A stretch of 11,961 nucleotides of DNA from Porphyromonadaceae bacterium (GTDB lineage Bacteria > Bacteroidota > Bacteroidia > Bacteroidales > CAMTPD01): NCBI GenBank assembly GCA_003447595.1, contig DLYT01000102.1:1098-13058 (forward strand), in the 5' to 3' direction. The notes under the pieces are model-generated. The model saw nothing but the letters and a program-made list of their open reading frames with translations, did not search any database and was not told the DNA's origin. Both the position numbers and the translations under genes were made by a program. Numbering within the stretch: position 1 is the first letter of the stretch; the number at the start of each line of letters is the position of its first letter. Shown here piece after piece: positions 1-6,607 of this stretch.

Positions 1-29
1 GCACTATACGCATGTATGCCGCTATAAAG

Positions 30-87
30 AAGTAAACAACGTTTTTTCAAGAACCTAATAAGGTTTGCAGATAAACCTCGTTTACTT
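30..87 (+). other. Nested or alternative hairpins, possible leader RNA structure
   Basis: AAGTAAAC at 30-37 pairs with GTTTACTT at 80-87, an 8-bp stem followed directly by three Ts. Inside it, AACCT (52-56) can pair with AGGTT (61-65), or AGGTTT (61-66) can pair with AAACCT (73-78). The two inner hairpins exclude each other, as in attenuators. No plus-strand gene follows closely, so this may be chance or a terminator of a transcript entering from the left. Confidence 0.2.
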
Positions 88-195
88 TTTAGAAGAACCT
101 TACTAGCTTTATTTTCTCAAGAAGAAGCGTTTGGTAGAGCGGTTATTATCTAAAAGACTTGATGTGAAGCTGCGAACTGTGATCAGTATATCTGT

Positions 196-280
196 CTTCA
201 TTGAAAACTATTTTTCGTTTTCAACGAAGCGAGCTTTTACTTTTCACGAGAACTGAAAATCGTTTTCATTGAAAACAATG
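196..280. repeat. Cluster of alternating GTTTTCA / TGAAAAC arms
   Basis: Five arms of a TTGAAAAC-like sequence and its complement lie within 85 bases. Positions 196-208 and 217-229 form a 13-bp stem with one mismatch around an 8-base loop. TGAAAA at 254-259, GTTTTCA at 262-268 and TGAAAAC at 270-276 can pair in several alternative ways. CATTGAAAAC occurs as a direct repeat at 199-208 and 267-276. It could be a structured RNA or a multi-site operator; no gene is close enough to tell which. Confidence 0.4.
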
Positions 281-537
281 CATACTTTGGTCATTTTATA
301 GAAGGTTTGTTTGGCTGAGATTGCAACAATTGCGACTCATTGTACGGGCGATTGCGTACGGTTTACTGAGCGAGCGTTGAGGTTTTTCAATTTGGTCATA
401 GATCAAGGATTACTGGTGCAAATAGATCATGCATAAACCTGTTCTCGATAAAGTGCAATTTTTCGTGTGAGTGAATAGCGTATATCTGTAGCAAAGGGTA
501 AGTTCAAATTGCTACGATTCTATGGGTATTATAAGGC

Positions 538-575
538 TATTCGACTAGCTTTTGAGCAATATAACCAGTCGAATA
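538..575 (-). terminator. Inverted repeat downstream of the dihydrouridine synthase gene
   Basis: TATTCGACT (538-546) and AGTCGAATA (567-575) form a perfect 9-bp stem about 8 bases past the stop codon of the minus-strand gene, with a 20-base loop. No T-run follows on the minus strand, so it is at best a weak terminator or a 3' end stabilising hairpin. Confidence 0.3.
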
Positions 576-582
576 AGCACGA

Positions 583-1557
583 TCATTCAAAATCCTCGGC
601 AGAAATGTTGTCTAAAACTTCACCCGATAATTTTAGGTATTCAGAGAGAGATTTACACTTAGCTATCCTTTTTTTACTCTTCTTTTCGAGCTCGGGAGCA
701 AGGTATTCCCAGAACAATTGCATCTTTTGCAGGGTATGATGGTCACATTGCAATAGCGTGTTGTATTGCTCAAATAATGAGGAATGAAACTGCGACATCA
801 TTTCGGCTACCGGCAACGATTGCAATGAGACTTGCTTTTTATACAAAAGAGGAAGAAACGGATTTTGCAAGATGCCTCTGCCTATATAAATGCCGGTAAG
901 CGTAGGATATGCTGTTTGTATCCGATGGATGTCATTCACGGTACATACATCCCCATTGAAGTGTAGCGGCTTTTTACAGCCTTGAGCAAATACGTCGAAT
1001 GCCTCCATCTGTACGTTTCCTTTGTATTGTTGTTTTCCGGTACGTGCATGCACTGCTACATCGGTCAAGCAAGAACTGTTGATCATGTCGAGCAGTTCCA
1101 GACACTCATTTGCATCTTCCCAGCCCAGTCGCGTCTTAAGCGAAAATTTCATTTCAGGATAATTGCCGGCAGCATTCAGTAAGGCCGCTACTTCATTGGG
1201 GTGAGGAAGCAGACCCGAACCTTTGTGCTTTTTTGCAATCATCGGAAAGGGACATCCCATATTGATATCGGCCTCGTGGTATCCCAATGATAAGAACTTC
1301 TCTGTAATAAGAGACAGCTCGTCGGCATTCGACGCAATCAACTGAGGAACGAAATGTGGAACGGTATTACGTTCGGGAAGTATGTCGCGAATATCTTTGT
1401 TTCGAAAAGGACTTTCAGCACCTTGCTTGTTTTCTACGCGTACAAATGGTGAAAAGTAGGTATCAATACCTCCGAAGCAAGCAGCGTGAGCATTGCGATA
1501 GATGGCTTCGGTGTAGCCTTGCAACGGAGATAAGCTTAACTTAAAAGAAGAAGTCAT
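583..1557 (-). CDS. dus: tRNA-dihydrouridine synthase (Dus family)
   Basis: The product would be a cytoplasmic FMN enzyme that uses NADPH to reduce specific uridines in tRNA to dihydrouridine. From the chosen ATG it is 324 residues, normal for the family. Visible signatures are LSPLQGYTEAIYR near the N-terminus, ADINMGCPFP with the catalytic cysteine at 102, the glycine-rich KKHKGSGLL loop, K141 and R143 in SLKTRLGW, HAR at 170-172, NGD at 201-203 and IGRG at 225-228 for FMN phosphate binding. The open frame extends 17 codons upstream to a TTG at 1606-1608, but a Bacteroides-type -7 box (1584-1591) lies inside that extension and family homology begins at the ATG, so 1557 is preferred. The gene is divergent from gmd and appears monocistronic. 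Which tRNA position it modifies cannot be told from the sequence. Confidence 0.93.
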   Translation of the reverse strand: MTSSFKLSLSPLQGYTEAIYRNAHAACFGGIDTYFSPFVRVENKQGAESPFRNKDIRDILPERNTVPHFVPQLIASNADELSLITEKFLSLGYHEADINMGCPFPMIAKKHKGSGLLPHPNEVAALLNAAGNYPEMKFSLKTRLGWEDANECLELLDMINSSCLTDVAVHARTGKQQYKGNVQMEAFDVFAQGCKKPLHFNGDVCTVNDIHRIQTAYPTLTGIYIGRGILQNPFLPLLYKKQVSLQSLPVAEMMSQFHSSLFEQYNTLLQCDHHTLQKMQLFWEYLAPELEKKSKKRIAKCKSLSEYLKLSGEVLDNISAEDFE

Positions 1558-1583
1558 CAAATGTAAATCTTTAGTTTTGCCTA

Positions 1584-1591
1584 CAAAGATA
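1584..1591 (-). promoter_or_regulatory. Probable -7 box of the dihydrouridine synthase promoter
   Basis: On the minus strand this reads TATCTTTG, a perfect match to the Bacteroides -7 consensus TAnnTTTG, 26 bases before the ATG at 1557. No clear TTTG box sits 19-21 bases further upstream, so the -33 element is weak or absent. Transcription starting just after the box would leave a leader of about 20 bases. Confidence 0.4.
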
Positions 1592-1644
1592 GCATAAATA
1601 AGGTGCAAGCAGAGCGAAAGAGAACAAGAGGTTTGTTTCTTTGT

Positions 1645-1675
1645 TTTGTCAGTATAATCGTTATTTGTATTTTTA
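1645..1675 (+). promoter_or_regulatory. Candidate promoter of the gmd-fcl operon
   Basis: TTTG at 1645-1648 is followed after 19 bases by TATTTTTA at 1668-1675, which fits TAnnTTT with a mismatch at the last base. Spacing matches Bacteroides promoters. The predicted leader is about 70 bases. A GTTATTTG at 1660-1667 is a less well-spaced alternative. Confidence 0.4.
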
Positions 1676-1754
1676 TCGAATTAAATAAAAATTAGACTCG
1701 CACAATAGACGTGTATGAGTCGTTGCGTATATAAAAAACATCAACTCAAATAAT

Positions 1755-2909
1755 ATGAAAAAGAAAGTCGCGTTGATTACAGGAGTAACCGGGCAAGATG
1801 GTGCATATCTGGCAGAGTACTTACTAAAGCTAGGTTATGTGGTACACGGATTGAAACGTAGAAGTTCGCTTTTTAATACCGATCGTATCGACCATTTGTA
1901 TCAAGATCCGCATGAAGACGGTCGTCGCTTTATTTTGCATTACGGAGACCTTACCGATTCGATGAACCTTACTCGAATCATTCAGGAAGTGCAACCGGAT
2001 GAAATATACAACCTGGCGGCAATGAGTCATGTGAAGGTGAGCTTCGATACACCCGAATACACTGCCAATGCCGACGGTATCGGAACATTGCGTATTCTGG
2101 AAGCGGTACGTTTGCTAGGCCTTACCGAAAAGACGCGTATTTATCAGGCTTCTACATCAGAGTTGTATGGTTTGGTACAAGAGGTGCCTCAGCGCGAGAC
2201 TACACCTTTCTATCCGCGTTCGCCTTATGCCGTAGCCAAGTTATATGCCTATTGGATTACGGTGAATTACCGTGAAGCTTATGGTATGCATGCAAGCAAT
2301 GGTATTCTTTTCAACCATGAATCTCCGTTGCGCGGTGAAACTTTCGTGACACGTAAGATTACACGAGCTGTGAGTAAGATTGTGATGTCTATGCAAGATT
2401 GTCTGTTTTTAGGAAACTTGTCGGCTATGCGCGATTGGGGACATGCCAAAGATTATGTGCGTGCCATGCATGCAATCTTGCAGCAAGACGAACCTTCGGA
2501 TTATGTGATTGCAACCGGAGTTACAACTACTGTACGTGACTTTGTAATGCTTTCGTTTGCTGAAGTTGGTGTAACGGTTGCGTTCAAAGGAAACGGTGTT
2601 GATGAAAAAGGATATATAACGGCTGTAGACGAACATAAGTTGGCCAAGGAAGTGGGTGAGGAGTTTGTGCCTAACGTGAAAGCTTTGCTTGGTAAAAGTG
2701 TAGTTGAAGTAGATCCGGCTTATTTCCGTCCTACGGAGGTTGAGTTGCTGATTGGTGATGCGACAAAATCGCAAGAAGTATTGGGCTGGACTCCCGAGTA
2801 TTCGCTCAAGGATCTGGTAGCGGATATGATGAAACACGACGTGAAGCTGATGAAGAAAGAAGAGTACTTGAAGCGCGGCGGTTATAAAACTCTAAACTAT
2901 TTTGAATGA
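1755..2909 (+). CDS. gmd: GDP-mannose 4,6-dehydratase
   Basis: The enzyme converts GDP-D-mannose to GDP-4-keto-6-deoxy-D-mannose, the first step of GDP-L-fucose (and GDP-rhamnose) synthesis, in the cytoplasm. It is an extended short-chain dehydrogenase of 384 residues, close to the usual length. The NADP-binding GVTGQDG loop spans 10-16. The catalytic set is clear: T134 and E136 in QASTSELYG, and Y158 with K162 in PRSPYAVAK. NHESPLRGETFVTRKI (187-202) and RDWGHAKDYV (226-235) are characteristic substrate-binding segments of Gmd. The start is the ATG that places the nucleotide-binding strand at residue 5. The stop codon overlaps the start of fcl in ATGA, so the two are probably translationally coupled. 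The next enzyme in the route follows directly, which supports a GDP-fucose product. Confidence 0.97.
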   Translation: MKKKVALITGVTGQDGAYLAEYLLKLGYVVHGLKRRSSLFNTDRIDHLYQDPHEDGRRFILHYGDLTDSMNLTRIIQEVQPDEIYNLAAMSHVKVSFDTPEYTANADGIGTLRILEAVRLLGLTEKTRIYQASTSELYGLVQEVPQRETTPFYPRSPYAVAKLYAYWITVNYREAYGMHASNGILFNHESPLRGETFVTRKITRAVSKIVMSMQDCLFLGNLSAMRDWGHAKDYVRAMHAILQQDEPSDYVIATGVTTTVRDFVMLSFAEVGVTVAFKGNGVDEKGYITAVDEHKLAKEVGEEFVPNVKALLGKSVVEVDPAYFRPTEVELLIGDATKSQEVLGWTPEYSLKDLVADMMKHDVKLMKKEEYLKRGGYKTLNYFE

Positions 2910-4027
2910 TGTCGATTGCAAAAGATGCTAAGATATATGTGGCAGGGCACCGTGGATTGGTGGGTTCTGCCATTTGGTCAAACTTACAAGCTAAGGGGTA
3001 TTCGAATCTTGTAGGGCGTTCGTCTGCCGATCTAGATCTGCGTAATATGCTTGAAGTTGATGCTTTTTTTGAGCATGAAAAGCCCGAGTATGTTTTTCTA
3101 GCGGCGGCAAAGGTGGGTGGTATTGTAGCGAACAATCGTTATCGTGCCGACTTTATCGTTGATAACCTCGCAATTCAGAATAGCGTGATATCGTGTGCGT
3201 TTAAACATGGTGTAAAGAAGCTGTTGTTTCTAGGTAGCACGTGTATTTATCCGCGCGATTGTGCTCAGCCTATGAAAGAGAACGAACTGCTGACCGGTGT
3301 ACTCGAATATACGAATGAGCCTTATGCAATTGCTAAGATTGCGGGTTTGAAGATGTGTGAGAGTTATAACCTGCAATACGGAACGAACTTTATCTCGGTA
3401 ATGCCTACGAACCTATATGGGCCTAATGATAACTTTGATCTTGAAAAGAGTCATGTGCTTCCGGCTCTGATTCGTAAGATTGTTTTGTCTGATGCCTTGC
3501 ACAAAGGTGATGAAGCGTTTGTGCGTAAAGACCTTGATGCTCGACCTATCGAAGGTGTATCGGGAAATGCTTCTCTTGAAGAGATGAAAGCTATTTTGTC
3601 GAAATATGGTGTTGAGGCGGGTAGAGTCGAGATCTGGGGAACCGGAACTCCGCTTCGTGAGTTTTTGTGGAGCGAAGAAATGGCCGATGCTTGTGTGTAT
3701 ATCATGGAGAAAGTTGATTTTGGGGATATTGTAGCTGTTGAGGCGAGTAAGAAGATTGCTCCTTCGGAGTATATTGCGCATCAGGTACGTAATACGCATA
3801 TCAATATAGGTACCGGAAAGGAAATCAGCATTGGTGAATTGGCTGCTTTGATTGCTGAGAAGATCAATTATGAAGGGTCGCTTTATTTTGATGCTTCAAA
3901 ACCTGATGGAACCATGCGTAAACTGACTGATGTGACCAAATTGCATCAATTGGGTTGGAAGCATAAAATAGAAATTTCGGAGGGTGTGGATAAAATGCTT
4001 GCTTGGTATTACCAATCGGTAAACTAA
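2906..4027 (+). CDS. fcl: GDP-L-fucose synthase (GDP-4-keto-6-deoxymannose epimerase/reductase)
   Basis: This bifunctional enzyme epimerises GDP-4-keto-6-deoxymannose at C3 and C5, then reduces it with NADPH to GDP-L-fucose. Its 373 residues include an N-terminal GHRGLVG dinucleotide loop (14-20), the LAAAKVGGI segment (65-73) and LGSTCIYP (109-116), where S111 is the catalytic serine and C113 the probable acid/base residue. NEPYAIAKIAG carries Y140 and K144, and H183 in KSHVLPAL is the other expected epimerisation residue. It is about 50 residues longer than E. coli WcaG; the extra sequence lies roughly at 196-245, before GTGTPLREFLW. To my knowledge such an insert is usual in Bacteroidetes enzymes, so I do not read it as a fusion. 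Two consecutive ATG codons occur at the start; the first overlaps the gmd stop by four bases. It is the last gene of the operon and ends at a hairpin. Confidence 0.96.
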   Translation: MMSIAKDAKIYVAGHRGLVGSAIWSNLQAKGYSNLVGRSSADLDLRNMLEVDAFFEHEKPEYVFLAAAKVGGIVANNRYRADFIVDNLAIQNSVISCAFKHGVKKLLFLGSTCIYPRDCAQPMKENELLTGVLEYTNEPYAIAKIAGLKMCESYNLQYGTNFISVMPTNLYGPNDNFDLEKSHVLPALIRKIVLSDALHKGDEAFVRKDLDARPIEGVSGNASLEEMKAILSKYGVEAGRVEIWGTGTPLREFLWSEEMADACVYIMEKVDFGDIVAVEASKKIAPSEYIAHQVRNTHINIGTGKEISIGELAALIAEKINYEGSLYFDASKPDGTMRKLTDVTKLHQLGWKHKIEISEGVDKMLAWYYQSVN

Positions 4028-4045
4028 CGGAGCTGATCCCTTTAG

Positions 4046-4098
4046 ATACAAGAAACGCACAGAGAAGGCATGTCCCTATTTCTGTGCGTTTCTTGTAT
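4046..4098. terminator. Bidirectional hairpin between convergent fcl and mutarotase genes
   Basis: Positions 4046-4063 and 4081-4098 form a perfect 18-bp inverted repeat (core AAACGCACAGA / TCTGTGCGTTT) with a 17-base loop. It starts 19 bases after the fcl stop and ends 3 bases before the end of the convergent gene, so it probably stops both transcripts. Neither side has a strong T-run, so termination may rely on the long stem or on processing. Confidence 0.65.
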
Positions 4099-4101
4099 AT
4101 C

Positions 4102-4434
4102 TTAGTCTAGTGCAAAGATTTGTTTCATCATAACCCATCGTTCGGCTGAAGTGCTCTCCGGTGATGCATCTTGAAATTTAGCCATGTATGTTTCCCATTC
4201 TTGCTGACGCGGTAGGGTAGACAAACGCGCCATGTCTTGATCCCACTCAAAATCGTCTACGGTATCTACAATCATAAAGAGGGTGTTCTCATGGATATAG
4301 ATGTCCATATGAATAATGCCAACTTCTTTGATTCCCGCTTTGATCTCGGGCCATACGTGTTGGTGTTCTTCGATGTATTGATTGATTAGTTCGCGATCGT
4401 CGCGTAGTTTCAGAGTCTGACAATATCTTTTCAT
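4102..4434 (-). CDS. rhaM: L-rhamnose/L-fucose mutarotase family protein (RhaM/YiiL-like)
   Basis: The product is a small cytoplasmic enzyme (110 residues; E. coli RhaM is 104) that interconverts alpha and beta anomers of a 6-deoxy-hexose. Recognisable features are an N-terminal MKRYCQTLKL strand, EEHQHVWPEI with H26 just before the conserved WPE (28-30), the IYIHENTLFMIVDT strand region (45-58), a tryptophan at 64, QEWETYM (78-84) and a C-terminal WVMMKQIFALD. The family (COG3254, DUF718 type) includes L-rhamnose mutarotase, and I recall some members acting on L-fucose. No rhamnose catabolic gene is nearby, while GDP-fucose genes flank it, so L-fucose is a plausible substrate; this is inference from context only. 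It is transcribed away from manC and converges on fcl. Confidence 0.85.
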   Translation of the reverse strand: MKRYCQTLKLRDDRELINQYIEEHQHVWPEIKAGIKEVGIIHMDIYIHENTLFMIVDTVDDFEWDQDMARLSTLPRQQEWETYMAKFQDASPESTSAERWVMMKQIFALD

Positions 4435-4587
4435 GTGTTGAATAATTAGATTTTATGCCTGCGAATGTACTATATTTAAATAAAAACATTACTTTGGACT
4501 GTTATAAAAGTATAGAGTGTGATCGTAAATGTCGCATGAATCGCTTTCTTTTTGTAATTTCGCAACTTATTAAATAAAATACCGTAT
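4435..4587. promoter_or_regulatory. Divergent intergenic region between mutarotase gene and manC
   Basis: This 153-base AT-rich gap must contain promoters for both flanking genes. Weak -7 candidates are TACATTCG on the minus strand (4462-4469) for the mutarotase and TAATTTCG on the plus strand (4555-4562) for manC. Each differs from TAnnTTTG by one base, and neither has a well-placed TTTG upstream. No clear ribosome binding site is seen before manC. Confidence 0.35.
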
Positions 4588-5628
4588 ATGAATCATCTTG
4601 TAATCATGGCCGGGGGAATAGGTAGTCGTTTTTGGCCTATGAGTACCCCTGACAAACCAAAACAATTTGTAGATGTATTAGGGACTGGTAGAACTTTGAT
4701 TCAACTTACAGTAGACCGTTTCAAGAATATTTGTGCGCCGGAACAAATCTGGATTGTAACGTCTAAAAACTATATAGAATGGATTCATCAGCAATTACCT
4801 GAGATTCCGCAAGAAAATATTTTGCTGGAACCTTGCATGCGCAATACGGCACCTTGTATTGCTTATGTAACGTGGAAGATAAAAGAGCGTGATCCGGAGG
4901 CTAATCTAGTGATCTCTCCAGCCGATCATGTCGTAATGGATACCGAATGTTTTAGACGTGTGATTCGAGAAGGTCTTGAGTTTTCGAATGATGCGGATCG
5001 AATTGTAACGGTTGGTATTATGCCGCATCGTCCCGAAACAGGTTACGGATATATTAAAGCCGGAACCGATGTAGAGCAAGAACACTTCTACAAGGTAGAG
5101 GCTTTTAAAGAGAAACCGAGTAGGGAAGTGGCTCAGCAATATATCGATGAAGGAGGTTATTATTGGAATTCGGGCATCTTTATCTGGAGTGCAAAAACAA
5201 TCGAGAAGGCTTTTAGGGCGTTTCAGCCTGCATTGGCGTCAATTTTTGATCAGATATCGGGGCGTTTTTATACTTCAGACGAACAGGTTTTGATTGACGA
5301 GCATTATCAGCAGTGTGAAAAGATATCGATCGACTATGCGGTAATGGAGCATGCAGATAATATTTATGTGATTCCGGCTTCGTTTGGATGGTCTGATCTT
5401 GGTACATGGGGCTCGCTTTATGAGTTGTCGGGTAAGGATACGACTAAGAACGCGGTAATTGGCGATTCGATTCGTATGATTGATAGTGAGAATTGCATTG
5501 TTTCGGTTCCCAATGGAAAGCGTTGCATTCTGGAAGGTCTTGATGGCTACATCGTTGTTGATAATAATAAGTCTTTGTTGATTTGCAAGAAAGAGAACGA
5601 ACAACATATAAAAGAATGGATTGAGTAA
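4588..5628 (+). CDS. manC: Mannose-1-phosphate guanylyltransferase (GDP-mannose pyrophosphorylase)
   Basis: The enzyme makes GDP-mannose from mannose 1-phosphate and GTP, supplying Gmd and mannosyltransferases. It has 346 residues, the length of single-domain enzymes; the C-terminal phosphomannose isomerase cupin domain of the roughly 470-residue bifunctional type is absent. Motifs in order are the nucleotidyltransferase signature GGIGSRFWPMS (9-19), KPKQF (23-27), EPCMRNTAP (81-89), SPADH with the probable metal-binding D112 region (110-114), PETGYGYI (149-156), FKEKP (173-177), WNSGIF (193-198), SIDYAVME (247-254) and GWSDLGTW (267-274). The ATG chosen puts the signature loop at the expected position. 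It stands alone between a divergent mutarotase gene and a convergent glycosyltransferase gene. No phosphomannomutase or phosphomannose isomerase lies in the window, so mannose 1-phosphate must come from elsewhere. Confidence 0.95.
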   Translation: MNHLVIMAGGIGSRFWPMSTPDKPKQFVDVLGTGRTLIQLTVDRFKNICAPEQIWIVTSKNYIEWIHQQLPEIPQENILLEPCMRNTAPCIAYVTWKIKERDPEANLVISPADHVVMDTECFRRVIREGLEFSNDADRIVTVGIMPHRPETGYGYIKAGTDVEQEHFYKVEAFKEKPSREVAQQYIDEGGYYWNSGIFIWSAKTIEKAFRAFQPALASIFDQISGRFYTSDEQVLIDEHYQQCEKISIDYAVMEHADNIYVIPASFGWSDLGTWGSLYELSGKDTTKNAVIGDSIRMIDSENCIVSVPNGKRCILEGLDGYIVVDNNKSLLICKKENEQHIKEWIE

Positions 5629-5647
5629 TCGGTTTTTTCTTTAAATG

Positions 5648-5705
5648 AATATCCCTTACAAAAAGATTGTTTACCTAAGGTGAGCGTCTCTTTGTAAGGG
5701 ATATT
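5648..5705. terminator. Bidirectional terminator hairpin between manC and the glycosyltransferase gene
   Basis: AATATCCCTTACAAA (5648-5662) and TTTGTAAGGGATATT (5691-5705) form a perfect 15-bp stem with a 28-base loop. On the plus strand it is followed by TTATTTG, giving a modest T-rich tail. It lies 20 bases after the manC stop and 13 bases past the end of the convergent gene, so it probably serves both. Confidence 0.65.
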
Positions 5706-5718
5706 TTATTTGTAATCG

Positions 5719-6447
5719 TTAGATCTGATGATCTTGGACTGTGTAGTGAATGTATCTGTGTTTCATCCATCGGTAGGCAAAGCAATCTTTGAACGGACCA
5801 ATCATTCGATTAAACATGTGATACTTTGATTTGCCGGCAATACGCGGAAAATGGCTTACGGGAACTTGTTTGATTTGTGCTTCTTGCAACATGATTAATG
5901 CAGGAAGAAAGCGGTGCATGCCTGTGAAAAAAGGGATGCGTTTTGCATAATCTGTGTGTATTATTTTTAGTGGACATCCGGTATCTTTGATATCATCTCC
6001 TGTCATCATCCTTCTAAAGCCATTGCCTACTTTGGATGAGAGCTTTTTTATAATACTGTCTTGTCGCATTGCCCGTATACCCATCACGAGCTCATGTTGT
6101 TGCAAATGGGGTATGAGTAAGTTGAAATCAGCCGGTGCTGTTTGCAGGTCAGCATCAATATATCCTACGTATTTAGAGAATGTAAAGTCGATGCCGGCTT
6201 TCATTGCTGCGCTTAATCCCATGTTTCGAGAGAGCGAGAGATAAAACATGTTTGTATTTCTGCTGCAAATTTCTTTGATATAATCTAGGCTTTTGTCTGT
6301 AGAGCCATCATTGATGTATATGATGCATGTTTTGAGCAGTGCTTCTTTTGTATAGCTTGCGAGTTCTTTTTCAAGACGATTCATGTTTTCTTCCTCATTA
6401 AATACTGGCACAAGTATACTTAATTCATAATCTGCTGTTTGGTTCAT
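5719..6447 (-). CDS. Glycosyltransferase family 2, DPM1/ArnC-like catalytic domain
   Basis: The 242-residue product has the GT-A fold signatures of enzymes that transfer a sugar from a nucleotide sugar to a polyprenyl phosphate. These are LVPVFNEEENM (12-22), INDGSTD (45-51), LSRNMGLSAAMKAG (72-85), DADLQ with the metal-binding DxD at 98-100, DTGCPLK (155-161) and GKSKY (205-209). It resembles soluble dolichol-phosphate mannose synthase. The two C-terminal membrane segments found in ArnC-type proteins are missing, so it would act as a peripheral membrane protein at the cytoplasmic face. Proximity to the GDP-mannose gene suggests GDP-mannose as donor, but the two genes are convergent, not an operon, so this is inference. 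UDP-glucose or another donor is equally possible. The ATG at 6447 gives a compact N-terminus; no clear promoter or ribosome binding site was recognised upstream. Confidence 0.88.
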   Translation of the reverse strand: MNQTADYELSILVPVFNEEENMNRLEKELASYTKEALLKTCIIYINDGSTDKSLDYIKEICSRNTNMFYLSLSRNMGLSAAMKAGIDFTFSKYVGYIDADLQTAPADFNLLIPHLQQHELVMGIRAMRQDSIIKKLSSKVGNGFRRMMTGDDIKDTGCPLKIIHTDYAKRIPFFTGMHRFLPALIMLQEAQIKQVPVSHFPRIAGKSKYHMFNRMIGPFKDCFAYRWMKHRYIHYTVQDHQI

Positions 6448-6543
6448 GTCGTATATAGTCTTTAGTCGTTGTTGAATCTTAGGTAAAATTAATTAACGGT
6501 GTTGTTTTGAGATAACAATATTCCAACCGAAAAGGATCATTAA

Positions 6544-6585
6544 TTATAAAAAAAAGTGGTTGCCTAAAAGCTAGGCAACCACTTT
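6544..6585 (-). terminator. Strong intrinsic terminator of the HzsA-FGE gene
   Basis: Read on the minus strand, a 14-bp perfect stem (6572-6585 with 6553-6566, core AGTGGTTGCC / GGCAACCACT) with a 5-base loop is followed by a run of nine Ts that begins within the stem. This is a canonical rho-independent terminator about 22 bases past the stop codon at 6608. It separates this gene from the same-strand glycosyltransferase gene, so they are probably separate transcripts. Confidence 0.88.
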
Positions 6586-6607
6586 AGAGTAGTGATGTGT
6601 ATTTTAA

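Larger units (their letters stand above)
1..582. other. Gene-poor region with small inverted repeats
   Basis: I see no convincing gene in this stretch, which lies downstream of the leftward dihydrouridine synthase gene. A plus-strand open frame of 76 codons beginning at 509 overlaps the end of that gene antisense and resembles no protein I know. The stretch contains several short inverted repeats, listed separately (30-87, 196-280, 538-575). No tRNA cloverleaf was recognised. It could be a long 3' flank, the leader of a lost gene, or the site of an unrecognised small RNA; nothing in the sequence decides this. Confidence 0.6.

Noticed and set aside
509..739. Plus-strand open frame of 76 codons
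   Set aside because: It overlaps the 3' end of the dihydrouridine synthase gene antisense, has no family resemblance and no clear translation signals.
1558..1608. TTG-initiated 17-codon N-terminal extension of the dihydrouridine synthase
   Set aside because: The extension covers a perfect -7 promoter box and lies outside the conserved start of the family; the ATG at 1557 fits better.
1755..6447. Reading the block as a capsular polysaccharide locus
   Set aside because: There is no flippase, polymerase, chain-length regulator or UpxY/UpxZ-type regulator, only one glycosyltransferase, and the genes are in several separate transcription units.
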